Shown piece after piece: positions 28,065 through 38,061 of a stretch of 64,000 nt of DNA (its first letter is position 1; each line of letters begins with the position of its first letter). The position numbers and the translations under genes were made by a program. Below the pieces are notes generated by a model. The model did not search any database and had not been told where the DNA came from. It was given only the letters and a program-made list of their open reading frames with translations. The stretch lies in contig NZ_JACHYB010000001.1 in the NCBI RefSeq assembly GCF_014192515.1, forward strand, positions 1,054,001 through 1,118,000. The letters are read 5' to 3'. The DNA comes from Microbacter margulisiae (GTDB lineage: Bacteria > Bacteroidota > Bacteroidia > Bacteroidales > Paludibacteraceae).

Positions 28065-30266
28065 TTATAAATTTCGATCCAAAAAATTAATCATGCGCTG
28101 AAAGAGGTGATAACGCGTATTACCGCCGATAAGATTATGATTCCTATTGGTATATATCTGCATTTCAAACTGTTTATTGGCTTGAACCAAACGTTCGGTA
28201 AATTCGAATGTGTTCTGAGGATGAACATTGTCATCGGCTAGCCCATGGATAATCAATAATTTTCCATGTAAATTTGCTGCATGTTCCAAAGGAGAACTTT
28301 TTTTATATCCATCAGGATTTTCCTGTGGCGTTTTCATGTAACGTTCGGTGTATGCTGCGTCATAATACTTCCAATCTGTTACAGGAGCAACGGCGATTCC
28401 CGCTTTGAACACATGGCTCCCGTTTGTCATACACATCAACGTCATATATCCTCCGTAGCTCCATCCCCAAATCCCTATGCGATGGCTATCCACATAAGGC
28501 AAGGTTCCCAAATATTTGGCAACAGCTACCTGATCATCCGATTCTTTTACGCCTAAATGTTCATAGGTACATTTTCGGAAGGCAACTCCGCGGGCTGCAG
28601 TACCCCGGCCATCCACGCATGCTACGATATAACCTTTAGCAGCCAAGACATATTCCCAATCAAATGTCCAGAAATCTCCGGCTTCTTGTGAATCTGGTCC
28701 GCTATATTGAACCATTAAGACCGGATATTTTTTTGAGCTTGAAAAATTGACAGGTTTCAGCATCCATCCATTGAGTAAGGTTCCGTCAGCTCCATGGCAG
28801 GTGAAGAACTCTTTTTTTGGCAATCCCAAAGCGTTAATTTTGGCAATGAGAGCCTCATTCATTTCCAAAGGACGTTCCATTTTCTCATTTGTTGAACGAA
28901 GGATATATTGATCGGGAGTGTTTAGTGAAGATGTGTGGTCAATGAAAAATGCAAAATTGTTACTAAACGTCGCTGAATGCGTGCCTTGACCCTCTGTGAG
29001 CCTTTTCTCTATTCCTTTGGCATTCATCGAATATACGTTACGTTCCAATGGAGAAATTTCGGCTGCCTGAAAATAACTGATTCGTTTTGCTGCATCATAA
29101 CCATAGAAATCGGTGATATCCCAATTGCCTTTCGTAAGGTCTTTTTCTAAAATGCCGGTTGTTGTGTATAGATAGGCATGACGATAGCCATCTTTTTCAC
29201 TTACATATACAAAATGTTTTCCATCAGGGGTAAACGATAAATATTGTAGATTGCGGTAATCTACATACGTATTGCTTTGGTCTGTTAGGACAAGATGTGA
29301 AACGGTTGACCGGGGATTGGCAAAATAAAGCTGCATTTTCGTTTGGTCACGATCGAATTTTGCGATGGCTAACTCATTTATGTTTCGGGTCCATTCGATT
29401 TTTGGTATGTAAACGTCGGAGTCATTGCCAATATTGACTTGCCGGGTTGTTTTGTAGTATGTATTGTAAATCTGTACTGTTGCTTGAGGAATTGCCGTCC
29501 CTGCTTTAGGATATTTGAAAGATACAACTGTCGGGTAAGTTGCAGAGGAAGGAAAGGATGGATCTTCACCTTCGTATCGTATATAACTGTATGGCTTTAC
29601 ATTGGTGTCATTAATCTTGACGAAGGCAACTAACTTGCTATCCGGCGACCAAACAAACATTCTGATGCAGTCAAATTCTTCTTCATACATCCAGTCTGGC
29701 ATGCCATTGACTATTTCTCCGGCTTCTCCATCCGTTGTAATAGGAACTTCCGTATCATAATCCAACTTATTTATATATAGATTATTGTTGCGTGCAAATA
29801 CGACCATCCGTCCGTCGGGCGAAAACGCGGGTGATTCCTGAGGCCCTCCATCGGAAAGAGGTTTCATGTTTTTGCGCATTACATCGTAAACATAATAATT
29901 AGCCGAAAAAATTCTACGGTAAGTGCGTTTCGCATTTACATAAACCAGCATTCTGTCTTCAGCTGAATCTAACTGGTATCCTTCAATAGATTTTAACGGG
30001 CAATGGAATACCGTGCGGATATTAAATAATGTATCAACGGCTTTCCCTGTTCTGTAACTGAATTTTACAACGGCTTTGCCCGAATCACAGAGCTGGGTGA
30101 AATAATCCCCGTTTTCCATTGATTGTAACGCTTTTATTTGTTTTGGCTGAAAATCCCCATTAATGATTTGATGAAGTAAAGTGTCATTTGTTGGGGTTTG
30201 TGCATGCATCACCTGTGATGTAATGGTTAGAAAAAGTGTAGATAGGAAGAAAGTTAGCAGTTTCAT
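28065..30266 (-). CDS. Dipeptidyl peptidase IV (S9B serine peptidase)
   Basis: 733-residue exported peptidase that removes X-Pro (or X-Ala) dipeptides from the N-terminus of peptides. Signal peptide 1-22 (cut after MHAQ). Residues about 90-470 form the beta-propeller, with WMYEEEFDCIRMFVWSPDS carrying the EE pair that binds the substrate amino group. The C-terminal alpha/beta hydrolase has the triad S603 (GWSYGGYM), an Asp at 678/679 (GLADDNVHP) and H710 (NRNHNL). Close to the DPP-IV of Porphyromonas and Bacteroides. It probably feeds on peptides in the periplasm. Single-gene unit with its own terminator. Confidence 0.95.
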   Translation of the reverse strand: MKLLTFFLSTLFLTITSQVMHAQTPTNDTLLHQIINGDFQPKQIKALQSMENGDYFTQLCDSGKAVVKFSYRTGKAVDTLFNIRTVFHCPLKSIEGYQLDSAEDRMLVYVNAKRTYRRIFSANYYVYDVMRKNMKPLSDGGPQESPAFSPDGRMVVFARNNNLYINKLDYDTEVPITTDGEAGEIVNGMPDWMYEEEFDCIRMFVWSPDSKLVAFVKINDTNVKPYSYIRYEGEDPSFPSSATYPTVVSFKYPKAGTAIPQATVQIYNTYYKTTRQVNIGNDSDVYIPKIEWTRNINELAIAKFDRDQTKMQLYFANPRSTVSHLVLTDQSNTYVDYRNLQYLSFTPDGKHFVYVSEKDGYRHAYLYTTTGILEKDLTKGNWDITDFYGYDAAKRISYFQAAEISPLERNVYSMNAKGIEKRLTEGQGTHSATFSNNFAFFIDHTSSLNTPDQYILRSTNEKMERPLEMNEALIAKINALGLPKKEFFTCHGADGTLLNGWMLKPVNFSSSKKYPVLMVQYSGPDSQEAGDFWTFDWEYVLAAKGYIVACVDGRGTAARGVAFRKCTYEHLGVKESDDQVAVAKYLGTLPYVDSHRIGIWGWSYGGYMTLMCMTNGSHVFKAGIAVAPVTDWKYYDAAYTERYMKTPQENPDGYKKSSPLEHAANLHGKLLIIHGLADDNVHPQNTFEFTERLVQANKQFEMQIYTNRNHNLIGGNTRYHLFQRMINFLDRNL

Positions 30267-30268
30267 AC

Positions 30269-30360
30269 GATAATAACTTTTATTTTTAAATGTCGCATGA
30301 AATTCGCATGTTAATCATTATCATATCCTTGGATATATAATTTACATGCTCGTTTCATAG
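30269..30360. repeat. Leader repeat, copy A
   Basis: An about 90-base sequence directly upstream of the DPP-IV start. It has a first block (TTTTAAATGTCGCATGAAAT at 30284-30303, plus strand) and a second block (CATGCTCGTTTCATA at 30345-30359), 61 bases apart. Both blocks recur upstream of the transglutaminase-like gene at 51080 and 51140, 60 bases apart. Confidence 0.55.
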
Positions 30361-30375
30361 TAAAAATTGCTCCAG

Positions 30376-30383
30376 CAAAGATA
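30376..30383 (-). promoter_or_regulatory. Probable -7 box of the dipeptidyl peptidase gene
   Basis: TATCTTTG on the minus strand, about 110 bases upstream of the start codon; the leader repeat lies between. No convincing -33 TTTG. Confidence 0.5.
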
Positions 30384-30417
30384 CGGAAATTTGCGATTTC
30401 TATTGATCTGGCGTGTT

Positions 30418-31044
30418 TCAAAACATTAATTCTGTCTGGGGATCTAACAATCGAAAAGATTTCCTGTGATGTGGACTGATTCCATATTGTACAATAGCAG
30501 AACGATGTTCTTTGGTTGGGTATCCTTTATTTTTTATCCAATGATATTCAGGAAATTGCTTGTCTAAATCCAACATGTAATCATCGCGGTAGGTTTTTGC
30601 TAATACTGATGCGGCGGCAATAGAAAGAAACCGCCCGTCGCCTTTGATAAAGCAGTGATGTGGAATCTGTTGATAGGGCTTGAATCTGTTCCCGTCTATG
30701 ATAAGATGTTGTGGTGTAACGGAAAGTTTTTCAATAGCATGATGCATTGCCAAAATGGAAGCATTCAGAATATTGATTTGATCGATCTCTTCTGCTGATA
30801 CTACGCCAATTGCCCAGGCTATAGCATTCTGTTCAATGATAGGGCGCAATTGGTAGCGTTGTCTCTCTGTCAGTTGTTTCGAGTCATTTAATGAAGAACA
30901 TTGAAAGTCATTTGGTAAGATCACGGCTGCAGCAAATACTGGACCGACCAAGCATCCCCGTCCGGCTTCGTCACAACCGGCTTCGGGAATGTCTTTCCAA
31001 ATATTCCCCGCTAAGGGTTCTGAGTGATTGAGTCGGTTTCGCAT
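30418..31044 (-). CDS. rnhB: Ribonuclease HII
   Basis: 208-residue endonuclease that cuts the RNA strand of RNA-DNA hybrids and removes misincorporated ribonucleotides. Catalytic residues seen: D25 and E26 ([13 protein letters not shown]), the Asp of LIIDGNRF, and the later Asp in [17 protein letters not shown] and [13 protein letters not shown] are family blocks. The start overlaps the end of ndh by 34 bases; no later Met precedes the catalytic DE, so the overlap is real and suggests translational coupling. Confidence 0.95.
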   Translation of the reverse strand: MRNRLNHSEPLAGNIWKDIPEAGCDEAGRGCLVGPVFAAAVILPNDFQCSSLNDSKQLTERQRYQLRPIIEQNAIAWAIGVVSAEEIDQINILNASILAMHHAIEKLSVTPQHLIIDGNRFKPYQQIPHHCFIKGDGRFLSIAAASVLAKTYRDDYMLDLDKQFPEYHWIKNKGYPTKEHRSAIVQYGISPHHRKSFRLLDPQTELMF

Positions 31045-32345
31045 GGTTTTCCTTCACTGACAGGTATTTCGTCTTTCAATAATAATCGTAACGACTGGTC
31101 ATAGGTGAGGTAACTCCACAACCAGTTGAAAAATGTGAATAACCGGTTTTTTACGCCAACAATGGATCTGAGGTGAACAAACAACCACAACAACCACGCC
31201 CAAAAGCCATAAAACTTAGCTAATGGCAATTCTGCCACGGCTGTATTACGGCCTATGGTTGCCAAAGAACCTTTGTCGTTGTATTTGAATGGCTTAAATG
31301 CACCGTTCTCTTTTGCCATTCGATTTAAATTATTGACCAGATTTTCTGCTTGTTGAATAGCTGGTTGTGCCACCTGGGGATGACCATTAGGCCATTCCGG
31401 TGTAGTCATTAAGGCTGTGTCTCCTACAGCAAAAACATTTTTAAATCCGTTGATTTGATTAAATTCATTGACAATCAATCTATTTCCGCGTCCATACAAC
31501 TGTTTGTCAAAACCATCCAAGCTATTGGCCTTTACGCCGGCTACCCAAAATAAATTTTTTGTCGGAACCTGCTCTCCGTTGCTTAGCGTAACAATTTCAT
31601 TTTCGTAAGAGTTAACCGTAGCTCCAAGGGTAATATTAACATGCATTTTCGACAAATAATCGTATGCAATCTTTGATGTCTTTTCTGAAAAGGCCCCTAA
31701 AAGACGATTAGCTCCATCAATCAGATAAATTTGCATTCGTTGCACCTTGAAGTCAGGGTAATCTTTCGGTAAAATGAATTTTCGCATTTCAGCCAAGGCT
31801 CCTGCTAATTCGACTCCGGTAGCACCTCCTCCAACGATTACAAAATTAAGTAATTTCTGACGTTCCTCCTTATTATCTGTACTGGTGGCACATTCCAAAG
31901 TGTATATGATTTGATTGCGCATGGTCATTGCTTCCGTGGTTGATTTCAAAGGAAGCGTAGCCTCTTTGAGCGCCTGATTGCCAAAAAAATTTGTATCACA
32001 TCCTGTGGCAATCACTAAATAATCATATCGAATCCTTCCAATAGAAGTTTCAACATAATTGAGTTCGGTGTTGATAGTTTCTGCTGAACAAAGACGAAAA
32101 TGGAGCTCTTTTTTCTGTTGAAAGATTTTTCGAAATGGGAATGAGATTGTGCTTGGCTCTAACCCGGATGTTGCTACCTGATAAAACAGTGGTTGAAACT
32201 GGTGGTAGTTCCTTTTGTCGAGTAGTACGGTTTGATAATATCTGGAATCCAACAGTGTTGCCAGTTTTAACCCTGCAAAGCCACCTCCAATGATGACGAC
32301 ACGTTTTTTATCTTTAGTAGAAGGAATATTACAAATGGTTGTCAT
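31011..32345 (-). CDS. ndh: Type II NADH:quinone oxidoreductase
   Basis: 444-residue flavoprotein that passes electrons from NADH to menaquinone at the inner face of the membrane without pumping protons. Two Rossmann motifs: [14 protein letters not shown] near residue 16 (FAD) and [17 protein letters not shown] near 170 (NADH). [10 protein letters not shown] and [14 protein letters not shown] are typical of the family. A hydrophobic, Trp-rich C-terminal part ([20 protein letters not shown]) probably anchors the protein. Its presence fits some aerotolerant or respiratory capacity. It overlaps rnhB. Confidence 0.93.
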   Translation of the reverse strand: MTTICNIPSTKDKKRVVIIGGGFAGLKLATLLDSRYYQTVLLDKRNYHQFQPLFYQVATSGLEPSTISFPFRKIFQQKKELHFRLCSAETINTELNYVETSIGRIRYDYLVIATGCDTNFFGNQALKEATLPLKSTTEAMTMRNQIIYTLECATSTDNKEERQKLLNFVIVGGGATGVELAGALAEMRKFILPKDYPDFKVQRMQIYLIDGANRLLGAFSEKTSKIAYDYLSKMHVNITLGATVNSYENEIVTLSNGEQVPTKNLFWVAGVKANSLDGFDKQLYGRGNRLIVNEFNQINGFKNVFAVGDTALMTTPEWPNGHPQVAQPAIQQAENLVNNLNRMAKENGAFKPFKYNDKGSLATIGRNTAVAELPLAKFYGFWAWLLWLFVHLRSIVGVKNRLFTFFNWLWSYLTYDQSLRLLLKDEIPVSEGKPCETDSITQNP

Positions 32346-32406
32346 ATTGAATCGGTTTTATGTTGAAAGTTTCAATGAACAAAATCTTTCAGTAATGGAA
32401 GATTAT

Positions 32407-32447
32407 AAAAAAAGACAAAGCACCTGTGAGGTGTTTTTCACAAGTGC
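32407..32447 (-). terminator. Terminator of tRNA-Met
   Basis: GCACCTGTGA (32420-32429) pairs with TCACAAGTGC (32438-32447) with one G-U pair; on the minus strand TTTGTCTTTTTTT follows. It separates tRNA-Met from ndh. Confidence 0.85.
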
Positions 32448-32454
32448 CTTAAGG

Positions 32455-32528
32455 TAGCGACTCGGGGACTTGAACCCCGGACCTCATGATTATGAATCAT
32501 GCGCTCTAACCAGCTGAGCTAAATCGCC
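32455..32528 (-). tRNA. tRNA-Met (CAT)
   Basis: 74-nt cloverleaf on the minus strand: acceptor GGCGATT with AGTCGCT plus A73, followed by CC; D arm AGCTCAGCTGGTTAGAGC; anticodon stem CATGA/TCATG around loop TTCATAA giving CAT; T arm CGGGGTTCAAGTCCCCG. The U6-G67 acceptor pair and normal first pair suggest elongator Met; a lysidine-modified tRNA-Ile2 cannot be excluded by eye. Confidence 0.9.
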
Positions 32529-32542
32529 GTTTTTTTGCGTTG

Positions 32543-32572
32543 CAAAAGTACAATTTTTTTACTATTCTCAAA
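32543..32572 (-). promoter_or_regulatory. Bacteroidetes-type promoter of tRNA-Met
   Basis: On the minus strand TTTG (32572-32569), 18 bases, TACTTTTG (32550-32543), 14 bases before the tRNA. Confidence 0.8.
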
Positions 32573-32774
32573 ATAGCAAGACAAAGAAAATAACCTGATT
32601 AATGCGTTTTGATTCTAAGTATATAATAAATAGATGGTTATGTATTGATTTTGTTGCTGATTTATTTGATGAGTCTCATTTTGTCTTATGATTGCTATCA
32701 AATTTCATTCTTCAAAATAAAAAAGTCATCGAAAAAAAATCTTATGATGTCTTCTCAATTTTCCCTCAATGTAT

Positions 32775-35573
32775 TTATTTTGGTTGCATCACTACTTCGA
32801 GTCGGTTCATTTTTGTAATGAGTTGTTTTGCTAAATCCTGGATTGTTTTTCCTGTAATGTTGTCAACAATTGTGTTGTAATTGTTTACATAATTGATATG
32901 GGGAATGTAATATGAATTCAACGTAGAGATCCACCAGTTATTATCTTCCAATTCTTCAGCATGTTTTTTTAGCAGGTTATCTTTCACTTTGGTCAGATCT
33001 TCAGCAGCGGGACCATTGTCGGCAATCTTTTGTAATTCCTGATGAATAATTCCCAGCATCTTAGCATCGAGTTTCGGATCCGTGTCAAATTGCATATAAA
33101 GCAATGTCTGTGGGAAAGGTAACCGGGATACCGTTCCCAATACACCTACCGAATAGGCTCCTCCATTTTTTTCACGGATGCTTTGTGTGTAGCGGATGGT
33201 CAGAATATTACCCAATATTTTGGCTGCTAAAATATCAGGAAGCGTATATTTTGCCTTATCGTGATAGAAAATGAAATTAGAAGTCTTAGGTGTTTCCATT
33301 TCGCGTTTGAATACAGATTCAATTTTTCCATTGGGGAACCGGATATTCTGATCCTTCCAGGTTTCTGTTTTTTTAGATGTGGTCAGTCCGCCCAAATAGG
33401 TTAGAACTGTTGTTTTAATAGTGTCTGGATTGATATTTCCAACCAGGAAAAAAGTGAAATTTGCCGGATTGGCAAATCGTTCCCTGTAAATATTCATAAT
33501 CTGCTCCAGACTTATTTTATCAAGTGTTGAAAGATGGAAAACAAATTTTCGCGGAGAATGATTATAAAGCATTGTCACCACGGAATCATTAAATGCCTGA
33601 TTTGGGTTGTTGGCTGCATTAGCCAGATTTGTACGCATGTTGTTCATAAACACCTTGTAGGCATTGAAATCTTTCCTTGGCGCCACAAAGTATAGATAAA
33701 GCATTTGCATCATGGTGGAAAAATCTTTCACAGAAGAATATCCTGAAAAACTTTCTTCATAGTCGTTCATAGCCGGTGATACATTGGCAATTTTTCCTGC
33801 CAGAAGTTTATTCAAATCAATCGGAGAGAAATCTCCTAATCCTGTACTGTTAATAACATCACATGTTACTGAAGCTGAGGGAAGCTGATCAGTGGGGACA
33901 AGTGATAACCCACCATAAGCAACAGCTCCGAGACGAATCTCATCTGTCTTGAAATTTGTAGGTTTAAGCATCACTTTTATGCCATTGGATAGAATCCATT
34001 CGGTAGTCCCCATCTCTTTGTTTTCGATGGTTTTTACAATACTCCCCGGTTTAGGAATCGTGGAAAGCAATGGCTTATGAATCGTTGAATCTTTATACGG
34101 CTCCAGTTTTGCTGTCTTAACTGCATTCATCATATCCAGCACCTGTCCGGTAGTAGGAAGCTTAGATTTTTCATTTTCAGGAGCCTGGATAGAGACTAAG
34201 ATATTACTATTTGTAATATACTTTTCAGCCTGTTGACTGAGGATTTCTAAAGGCAACTTGGGTAACAGGGCCTGTGTCATTTTATATTCCCATGCAATAC
34301 CTGGAATTGGGTCAAAATTCAAAAAATTTGCAATATATTCATTGACATAGGTTTGAGTTTCCTGTTTGTCTCTGTTATTGTATTGATTCTGCAATTGAGT
34401 CAGCATTTCAGCCTTAGCGCGTTCATATTCGGAAGCGGTAAAGCCATACCTTTTGATTTTCTCAATTTCGTTCATTAACACCCGAAATGCCTCTTTATAT
34501 TGTCCTTCGCGGGGAATCATGTAAAACATGAATGCATCTTTCGATTTGGTAATATCTCCGTATTCGTTTAATGCAAAAGTAAACGGAGCGTTGGGCTGCT
34601 GCGCCAGATCCTGAAAACGGTTATTGATCATAATAGAAATCAGTGAGTTTCTTACTTGGGCAACATACCCTAAGATTGTTTTTTTCAATGAATCAGGCAT
34701 TGGATCATGTTTGTACCGAATGATGATGGCAGAACTTGTTGCTTCGGGATCGGTTACAATAGCCACGATAGGTTTCTCATTATCGGGAATGGCATAAACA
34801 ATTCTTTTGGCTTGATTAGCCGGATTGGGTATAGAACCAAACAATTGCTTAATTTCAGCTTCCGTTTTATCCACATCAATATCTCCAACGACAATAATAC
34901 CCTGAAGATCCGGTCTATACCATTTTTTATAGTAATCACGAAGTGCCTGATAAGGACAATGCAGAATAACAGCTGTATCACCAATAACATCCCGTTTTGC
35001 ATATTGAGATCCGGCATAAATAATGCTGTTAATCTCTTTCCACATTCTACGGCTGGCACTGGCTCGGGTTCTCCACTCTTCCATAATCACACGACGTTCA
35101 TTATCAATAGCATTTCCCTTCAGCAATACAAAATGAGACCAGTCATGCAAAACCAATAATGAACTGTCAATGGTTCCCTGATGAAGCGTTGGCACATTGG
35201 TAAGATTATACACAGTTTCATCCAACGATGTATATGCATTCACATTTTCTCCAAAACGAACTCCATGTTGTTCAAAAAAATTAATGATCCCTTTCCCCGG
35301 AAAATTCTCTGTTCCATCAAAAGACATATGTTCCAGAAAATGAGCAAGACCATTTTGATTGTCATTTTCAAGGATAGCTCCCACTTTTTGTACAATGTAA
35401 AAATCTGCCCGGTTTTTAGGAAGATTATTGTGCCGAATGTAATAAGTAAGCCCGTTATCAAGTTTACCAATACGAACCTGAGGATCTGTCGGTACCAGTG
35501 ATAATTGTTGGGCAATGCCAATGCTTACAGAAAAAGCAAGCATGACTGAAAGAGTGTATATAAATTTATTCAT
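32775..35573 (-). CDS. Exported M16-family zinc metallopeptidase (insulinase-like)
   Basis: 932-residue protease of the pitrilysin/insulinase family. Signal peptide about 1-21 (SVSIGIAQ). The first half carries the inverted zinc motif HFLEH at 78-82 (NGLAHFLEHMSFDGTENF) with the third ligand Glu about 70 residues further (NERRVIMEEW region). The second half (from about 520) is the inactive partner domain, with VTCDVINSTGLGDFSP and the substrate-closing region GGAYSVGVLG near residue 800. This single-chain, two-half layout is usual for Bacteroidota members. It probably degrades peptides in the periplasm. Its promoter is not certain; a TAATTTTG box (35634-35627, minus) overlaps the hairpin upstream. 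Confidence 0.93.
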   Translation of the reverse strand: MNKFIYTLSVMLAFSVSIGIAQQLSLVPTDPQVRIGKLDNGLTYYIRHNNLPKNRADFYIVQKVGAILENDNQNGLAHFLEHMSFDGTENFPGKGIINFFEQHGVRFGENVNAYTSLDETVYNLTNVPTLHQGTIDSSLLVLHDWSHFVLLKGNAIDNERRVIMEEWRTRASASRRMWKEINSIIYAGSQYAKRDVIGDTAVILHCPYQALRDYYKKWYRPDLQGIIVVGDIDVDKTEAEIKQLFGSIPNPANQAKRIVYAIPDNEKPIVAIVTDPEATSSAIIIRYKHDPMPDSLKKTILGYVAQVRNSLISIMINNRFQDLAQQPNAPFTFALNEYGDITKSKDAFMFYMIPREGQYKEAFRVLMNEIEKIKRYGFTASEYERAKAEMLTQLQNQYNNRDKQETQTYVNEYIANFLNFDPIPGIAWEYKMTQALLPKLPLEILSQQAEKYITNSNILVSIQAPENEKSKLPTTGQVLDMMNAVKTAKLEPYKDSTIHKPLLSTIPKPGSIVKTIENKEMGTTEWILSNGIKVMLKPTNFKTDEIRLGAVAYGGLSLVPTDQLPSASVTCDVINSTGLGDFSPIDLNKLLAGKIANVSPAMNDYEESFSGYSSVKDFSTMMQMLYLYFVAPRKDFNAYKVFMNNMRTNLANAANNPNQAFNDSVVTMLYNHSPRKFVFHLSTLDKISLEQIMNIYRERFANPANFTFFLVGNINPDTIKTTVLTYLGGLTTSKKTETWKDQNIRFPNGKIESVFKREMETPKTSNFIFYHDKAKYTLPDILAAKILGNILTIRYTQSIREKNGGAYSVGVLGTVSRLPFPQTLLYMQFDTDPKLDAKMLGIIHQELQKIADNGPAAEDLTKVKDNLLKKHAEELEDNNWWISTLNSYYIPHINYVNNYNTIVDNITGKTIQDLAKQLITKMNRLEVVMQPK

Positions 35574-35583
35574 GTTATGTTGA

Positions 35584-35627
35584 TTAAAAAAATAATGGCA
35601 TCTGAAGACCGGGAATCTTTAGATGCC
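35584..35627 (-). terminator. Terminator between the MerR gene and the M16 gene
   Basis: GGCATCT (35597-35603) pairs with AGATGCC (35621-35627), with further AAGA/TCTT pairing inside; on the minus strand ATTATTTTTTT follows. It lies 59 bases after the MerR stop and would end that transcript. Confidence 0.75.
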
Positions 35628-35685
35628 AAAATTAGCAATAATAATTTTGAAATTTAATCTTTCTAGTTTTAAATTGATCTTATCG

Positions 35686-36027
35686 TTATTCGTTGTTCTT
35701 CGCACTTGCCACTAATGCTTTTCTAATGCTGAGAAGCTCTTTTCTAATGTTTGTGAGACGTTCTACAATCTCTTGTTTCTTTGATATTTCGTCTTTCGAA
35801 GATTTTAGTCGTTGACGTGCACCTTCCAGAGTGAGATGCTGTTCTCTTACCAGATATTGAATTTCTTTAATGAGTTTAATATCTTCTGTGGTATAAAAAC
35901 GACTCCCTTTGGCATTTTTCCTTGGCTTGAGTTGTGGAAATTCTTTTTCCCAGAAACGTAACAAAGAAGGATTTACGTTCAACTCTTCAGCAACTTCTGT
36001 GATTGAATAATAAAGACGTTCCATCAT
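35686..36027 (-). CDS. MerR-family transcriptional regulator
   Basis: 113-residue DNA-binding protein. Residues 1-75 form the MerR winged helix (YYSITEVAEELNVNPSLLRFWEKEF, RKNAKGSRFYTTEDIKLIKEI), followed by a coiled-coil (about 78-108) for dimer formation. There is no C-terminal effector domain or Cys cluster, so it is a short MerR of the type common in Bacteroidota, with no predictable signal. It follows the mltD-like gene by 79 bases. Either of the two first Met codons could start it. Confidence 0.9.
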   Translation of the reverse strand: MMERLYYSITEVAEELNVNPSLLRFWEKEFPQLKPRKNAKGSRFYTTEDIKLIKEIQYLVREQHLTLEGARQRLKSSKDEISKKQEIVERLTNIRKELLSIRKALVASAKNNE

Positions 36028-36050
36028 TGAATAAATAATATAGTAACCTT

Positions 36051-36058
36051 CAAAAATA
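36051..36058 (-). promoter_or_regulatory. Possible -7 box of the MerR gene
   Basis: TATTTTTG on the minus strand fits TAnnTTTG; a TTTTTG is present 16 bases upstream, a short spacing. A 7-bp inverted repeat TACAAAA/TTTTGTA lies nearby (36073-36091). Confidence 0.4.
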
Positions 36059-36106
36059 ATATTCGCTTTCTTTACAAAAAGCCATTTTGTATTTCCGAAT
36101 TTCCAC

Positions 36107-37378
36107 TTAGTAAATCACCAACCGGGTACCTTTTCTTAATGTCTTAGTTCGCAGATGATTCCATCGTTTTAATTCACGTGTAGTCACGTGATATCTTCTG
36201 GCAATTTCCCACAGTGATTCTCCATTTCGAACACGATGAATCCGTCGATGTCTATAAGCACTTTTGGCTTTAACAGGCTCGACTACCAAACGGTTCGGAA
36301 AAAGTTCATCCGCTTTATATGCCGCAATTTTACTCTCATTCGCCAAAAAAATACTTGTAGCTTCCAGTGGCAGACGTAAAGGACAAGGTTCAATATTTCC
36401 CGGAACGATATCTTGTCGATATTCAGGATTGAGGGTGCGAAGTTCTTCAATCGGGATATGCAACAAATCTGAAAGTTGTATAAAATGAATCTTATCATGC
36501 ACCATAACTGTATCTGACAATGGCATATAAATCGGGGCTATGGATAAATTGCAATCTTTGTAATAGTTCATTACGTAGTTGGCAGCAATGAAAATCGGGA
36601 CATAACTGCGGGTTTCCATTGGCAGGTATGGATAAATTTGCCAGTAATCATGTTTACCCCCTGATCGCCGGATAGCTTTATTGATTGTCCCCGGTCCGCA
36701 ATTATATGCGGCAATAACAAGATCCCAATCACCATAGATATGATATAGATCTTTCAGATAATGTACTGCAGCTTTCGTTGATTTCACAGGATCCATCCGC
36801 TCATCGATCAAACTATTGACCTGTAATCCATAAATTCTTGCAGTAGAAACAACTAATTGCCATAATCCTGCTGCTCCGGCACGCGAATAAGCGGTAGGGT
36901 TTAATGCTGATTCAATAATCGGAAGGTATTTAAGCTCATCAGGAAGTTTATTAGCCAATATTACTTGCTCAAACAGCGGCATATAATATTTTGCTAATGC
37001 CAACATATAGGAAACCTGCTTGCGTCTTTTGTTGGTATAAAAATTGATACAGGTGCGAACATATTCATTGAAGGGCATTTCGATAATATCAGGCAAACGG
37101 GAGAGCCTGGAAATAATAGTGCTGTCCGAAACATATGGATTAATCGTATCAGATGGCGCTATAGACGGTATGTTTTTTTTCGCATACCATTGATTTAAGA
37201 GGCCATCAAAACTCATATCCATGCCTTCCGGAATTACTAATGGTACCATAGGAGACGCCGGATCCGTATTTTGAGAGGTATCAGCAATTGGTTTAACATC
37301 ATTGGGAAGTTGCGCACGAAGATTGTTTCCTGGTACAATCATCAATACAAAAATCATCAAAGGCAGGAATCTACGCAT
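36107..37378 (-). CDS. MltD-like membrane-bound lytic transglycosylase with LysM
   Basis: 423-residue exported enzyme that cleaves the glycan strand of peptidoglycan to give anhydro-muropeptides. Signal peptide 1-22 (LRAQ). The SLT domain is at about 140-270, with catalytic E156 in LPIIESALNPTA, then AGAAGLWQLVVSTARIYGL and AAYNCGPGTINKAI. A single LysM is at the C-terminus (HRVRNGESLWEIARRYHV, about 375-420). Last gene of the parA-parB-DUF5683 run, 5 bases after the DUF5683 gene, an order often conserved in Bacteroidota. Confidence 0.93.
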   Translation of the reverse strand: MRRFLPLMIFVLMIVPGNNLRAQLPNDVKPIADTSQNTDPASPMVPLVIPEGMDMSFDGLLNQWYAKKNIPSIAPSDTINPYVSDSTIISRLSRLPDIIEMPFNEYVRTCINFYTNKRRKQVSYMLALAKYYMPLFEQVILANKLPDELKYLPIIESALNPTAYSRAGAAGLWQLVVSTARIYGLQVNSLIDERMDPVKSTKAAVHYLKDLYHIYGDWDLVIAAYNCGPGTINKAIRRSGGKHDYWQIYPYLPMETRSYVPIFIAANYVMNYYKDCNLSIAPIYMPLSDTVMVHDKIHFIQLSDLLHIPIEELRTLNPEYRQDIVPGNIEPCPLRLPLEATSIFLANESKIAAYKADELFPNRLVVEPVKAKSAYRHRRIHRVRNGESLWEIARRYHVTTRELKRWNHLRTKTLRKGTRLVIY

Positions 37379-37383
37379 AAAAA

Positions 37384-38052
37384 TTAAAATGTAATGTGCA
37401 GCTTCACACCGTACGAAGTAGAAGCTCCTAATTGTTGTTCTTGGATAATAGATGGCCCCACTCTCAGCGATAGATTGGGGGAAATGTCAAATTGAGACAT
37501 TTGGGCGTCAACATAAGCATCAATTAAAGAAATTCCATACAAACCTATAGCTGCAATAATACTTAAATCACGGTATCGGCGAAAAACATTAACTTCCTGT
37601 TGCAGAGCAGTCTGAAGCCAAGCTTTATCAATCTGGGCAGGATTGGTAATCGTTCCTTTAGGAAAAACATTTAAATAACTGTTGGTATTTGGGTTATTGT
37701 CCATCAAATCGAGATACGCCTGTTTATAGGTATTATACATTCTGTTATTCCATGAAATTGCATATGCCAGTCCGACAAAGCCACCATAAATAATTGGCAG
37801 TTTCCAATACTTGTGGTTGTAAATTTGACCCAACCCGGGACATATGGCACCTAACCATAAAGCACGAGACGGATTAGGTGTGAATACCGGTTTTTTTATT
37901 GTATCAGTCAGCATTTTGTGATTTGCCGCCGAACCATTTGCCAATGGCAACACAATGGTATCCCTTGCCGCTTTGACTGGTGTGAACTGAGCGTTAACAT
38001 GCCATCCAATCACTAAGAAGCACCCTGATAATATGAGAATAAATCGTTTCAA
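37384..38052 (-). CDS. DUF5683 domain protein (exported/membrane)
   Basis: 222-residue protein. An N-terminal signal or anchor (residues 1-21, ending VNA) is followed by a linker with PNPSRALWLGAICPGLGQIYNHKYWKLP at about 57-84; the SRALxxSxxxPGxGQ-type motif and following hydrophobic segments define DUF5683. A second hydrophobic stretch is near 160-175 (LSIIAAIGLYGISLIDAYVDAQM). The function is unknown. It lies between parB and mltD with gaps of 9 and 5 bases, so it is surely in one transcript with them, which hints at a link between chromosome segregation and the cell wall. Confidence 0.85.
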   Translation of the reverse strand: MKRFILILSGCFLVIGWHVNAQFTPVKAARDTIVLPLANGSAANHKMLTDTIKKPVFTPNPSRALWLGAICPGLGQIYNHKYWKLPIIYGGFVGLAYAISWNNRMYNTYKQAYLDLMDNNPNTNSYLNVFPKGTITNPAQIDKAWLQTALQQEVNVFRRYRDLSIIAAIGLYGISLIDAYVDAQMSQFDISPNLSLRVGPSIIQEQQLGASTSYGVKLHITF

Positions 38053-38061
38053 TTGTCTTCG

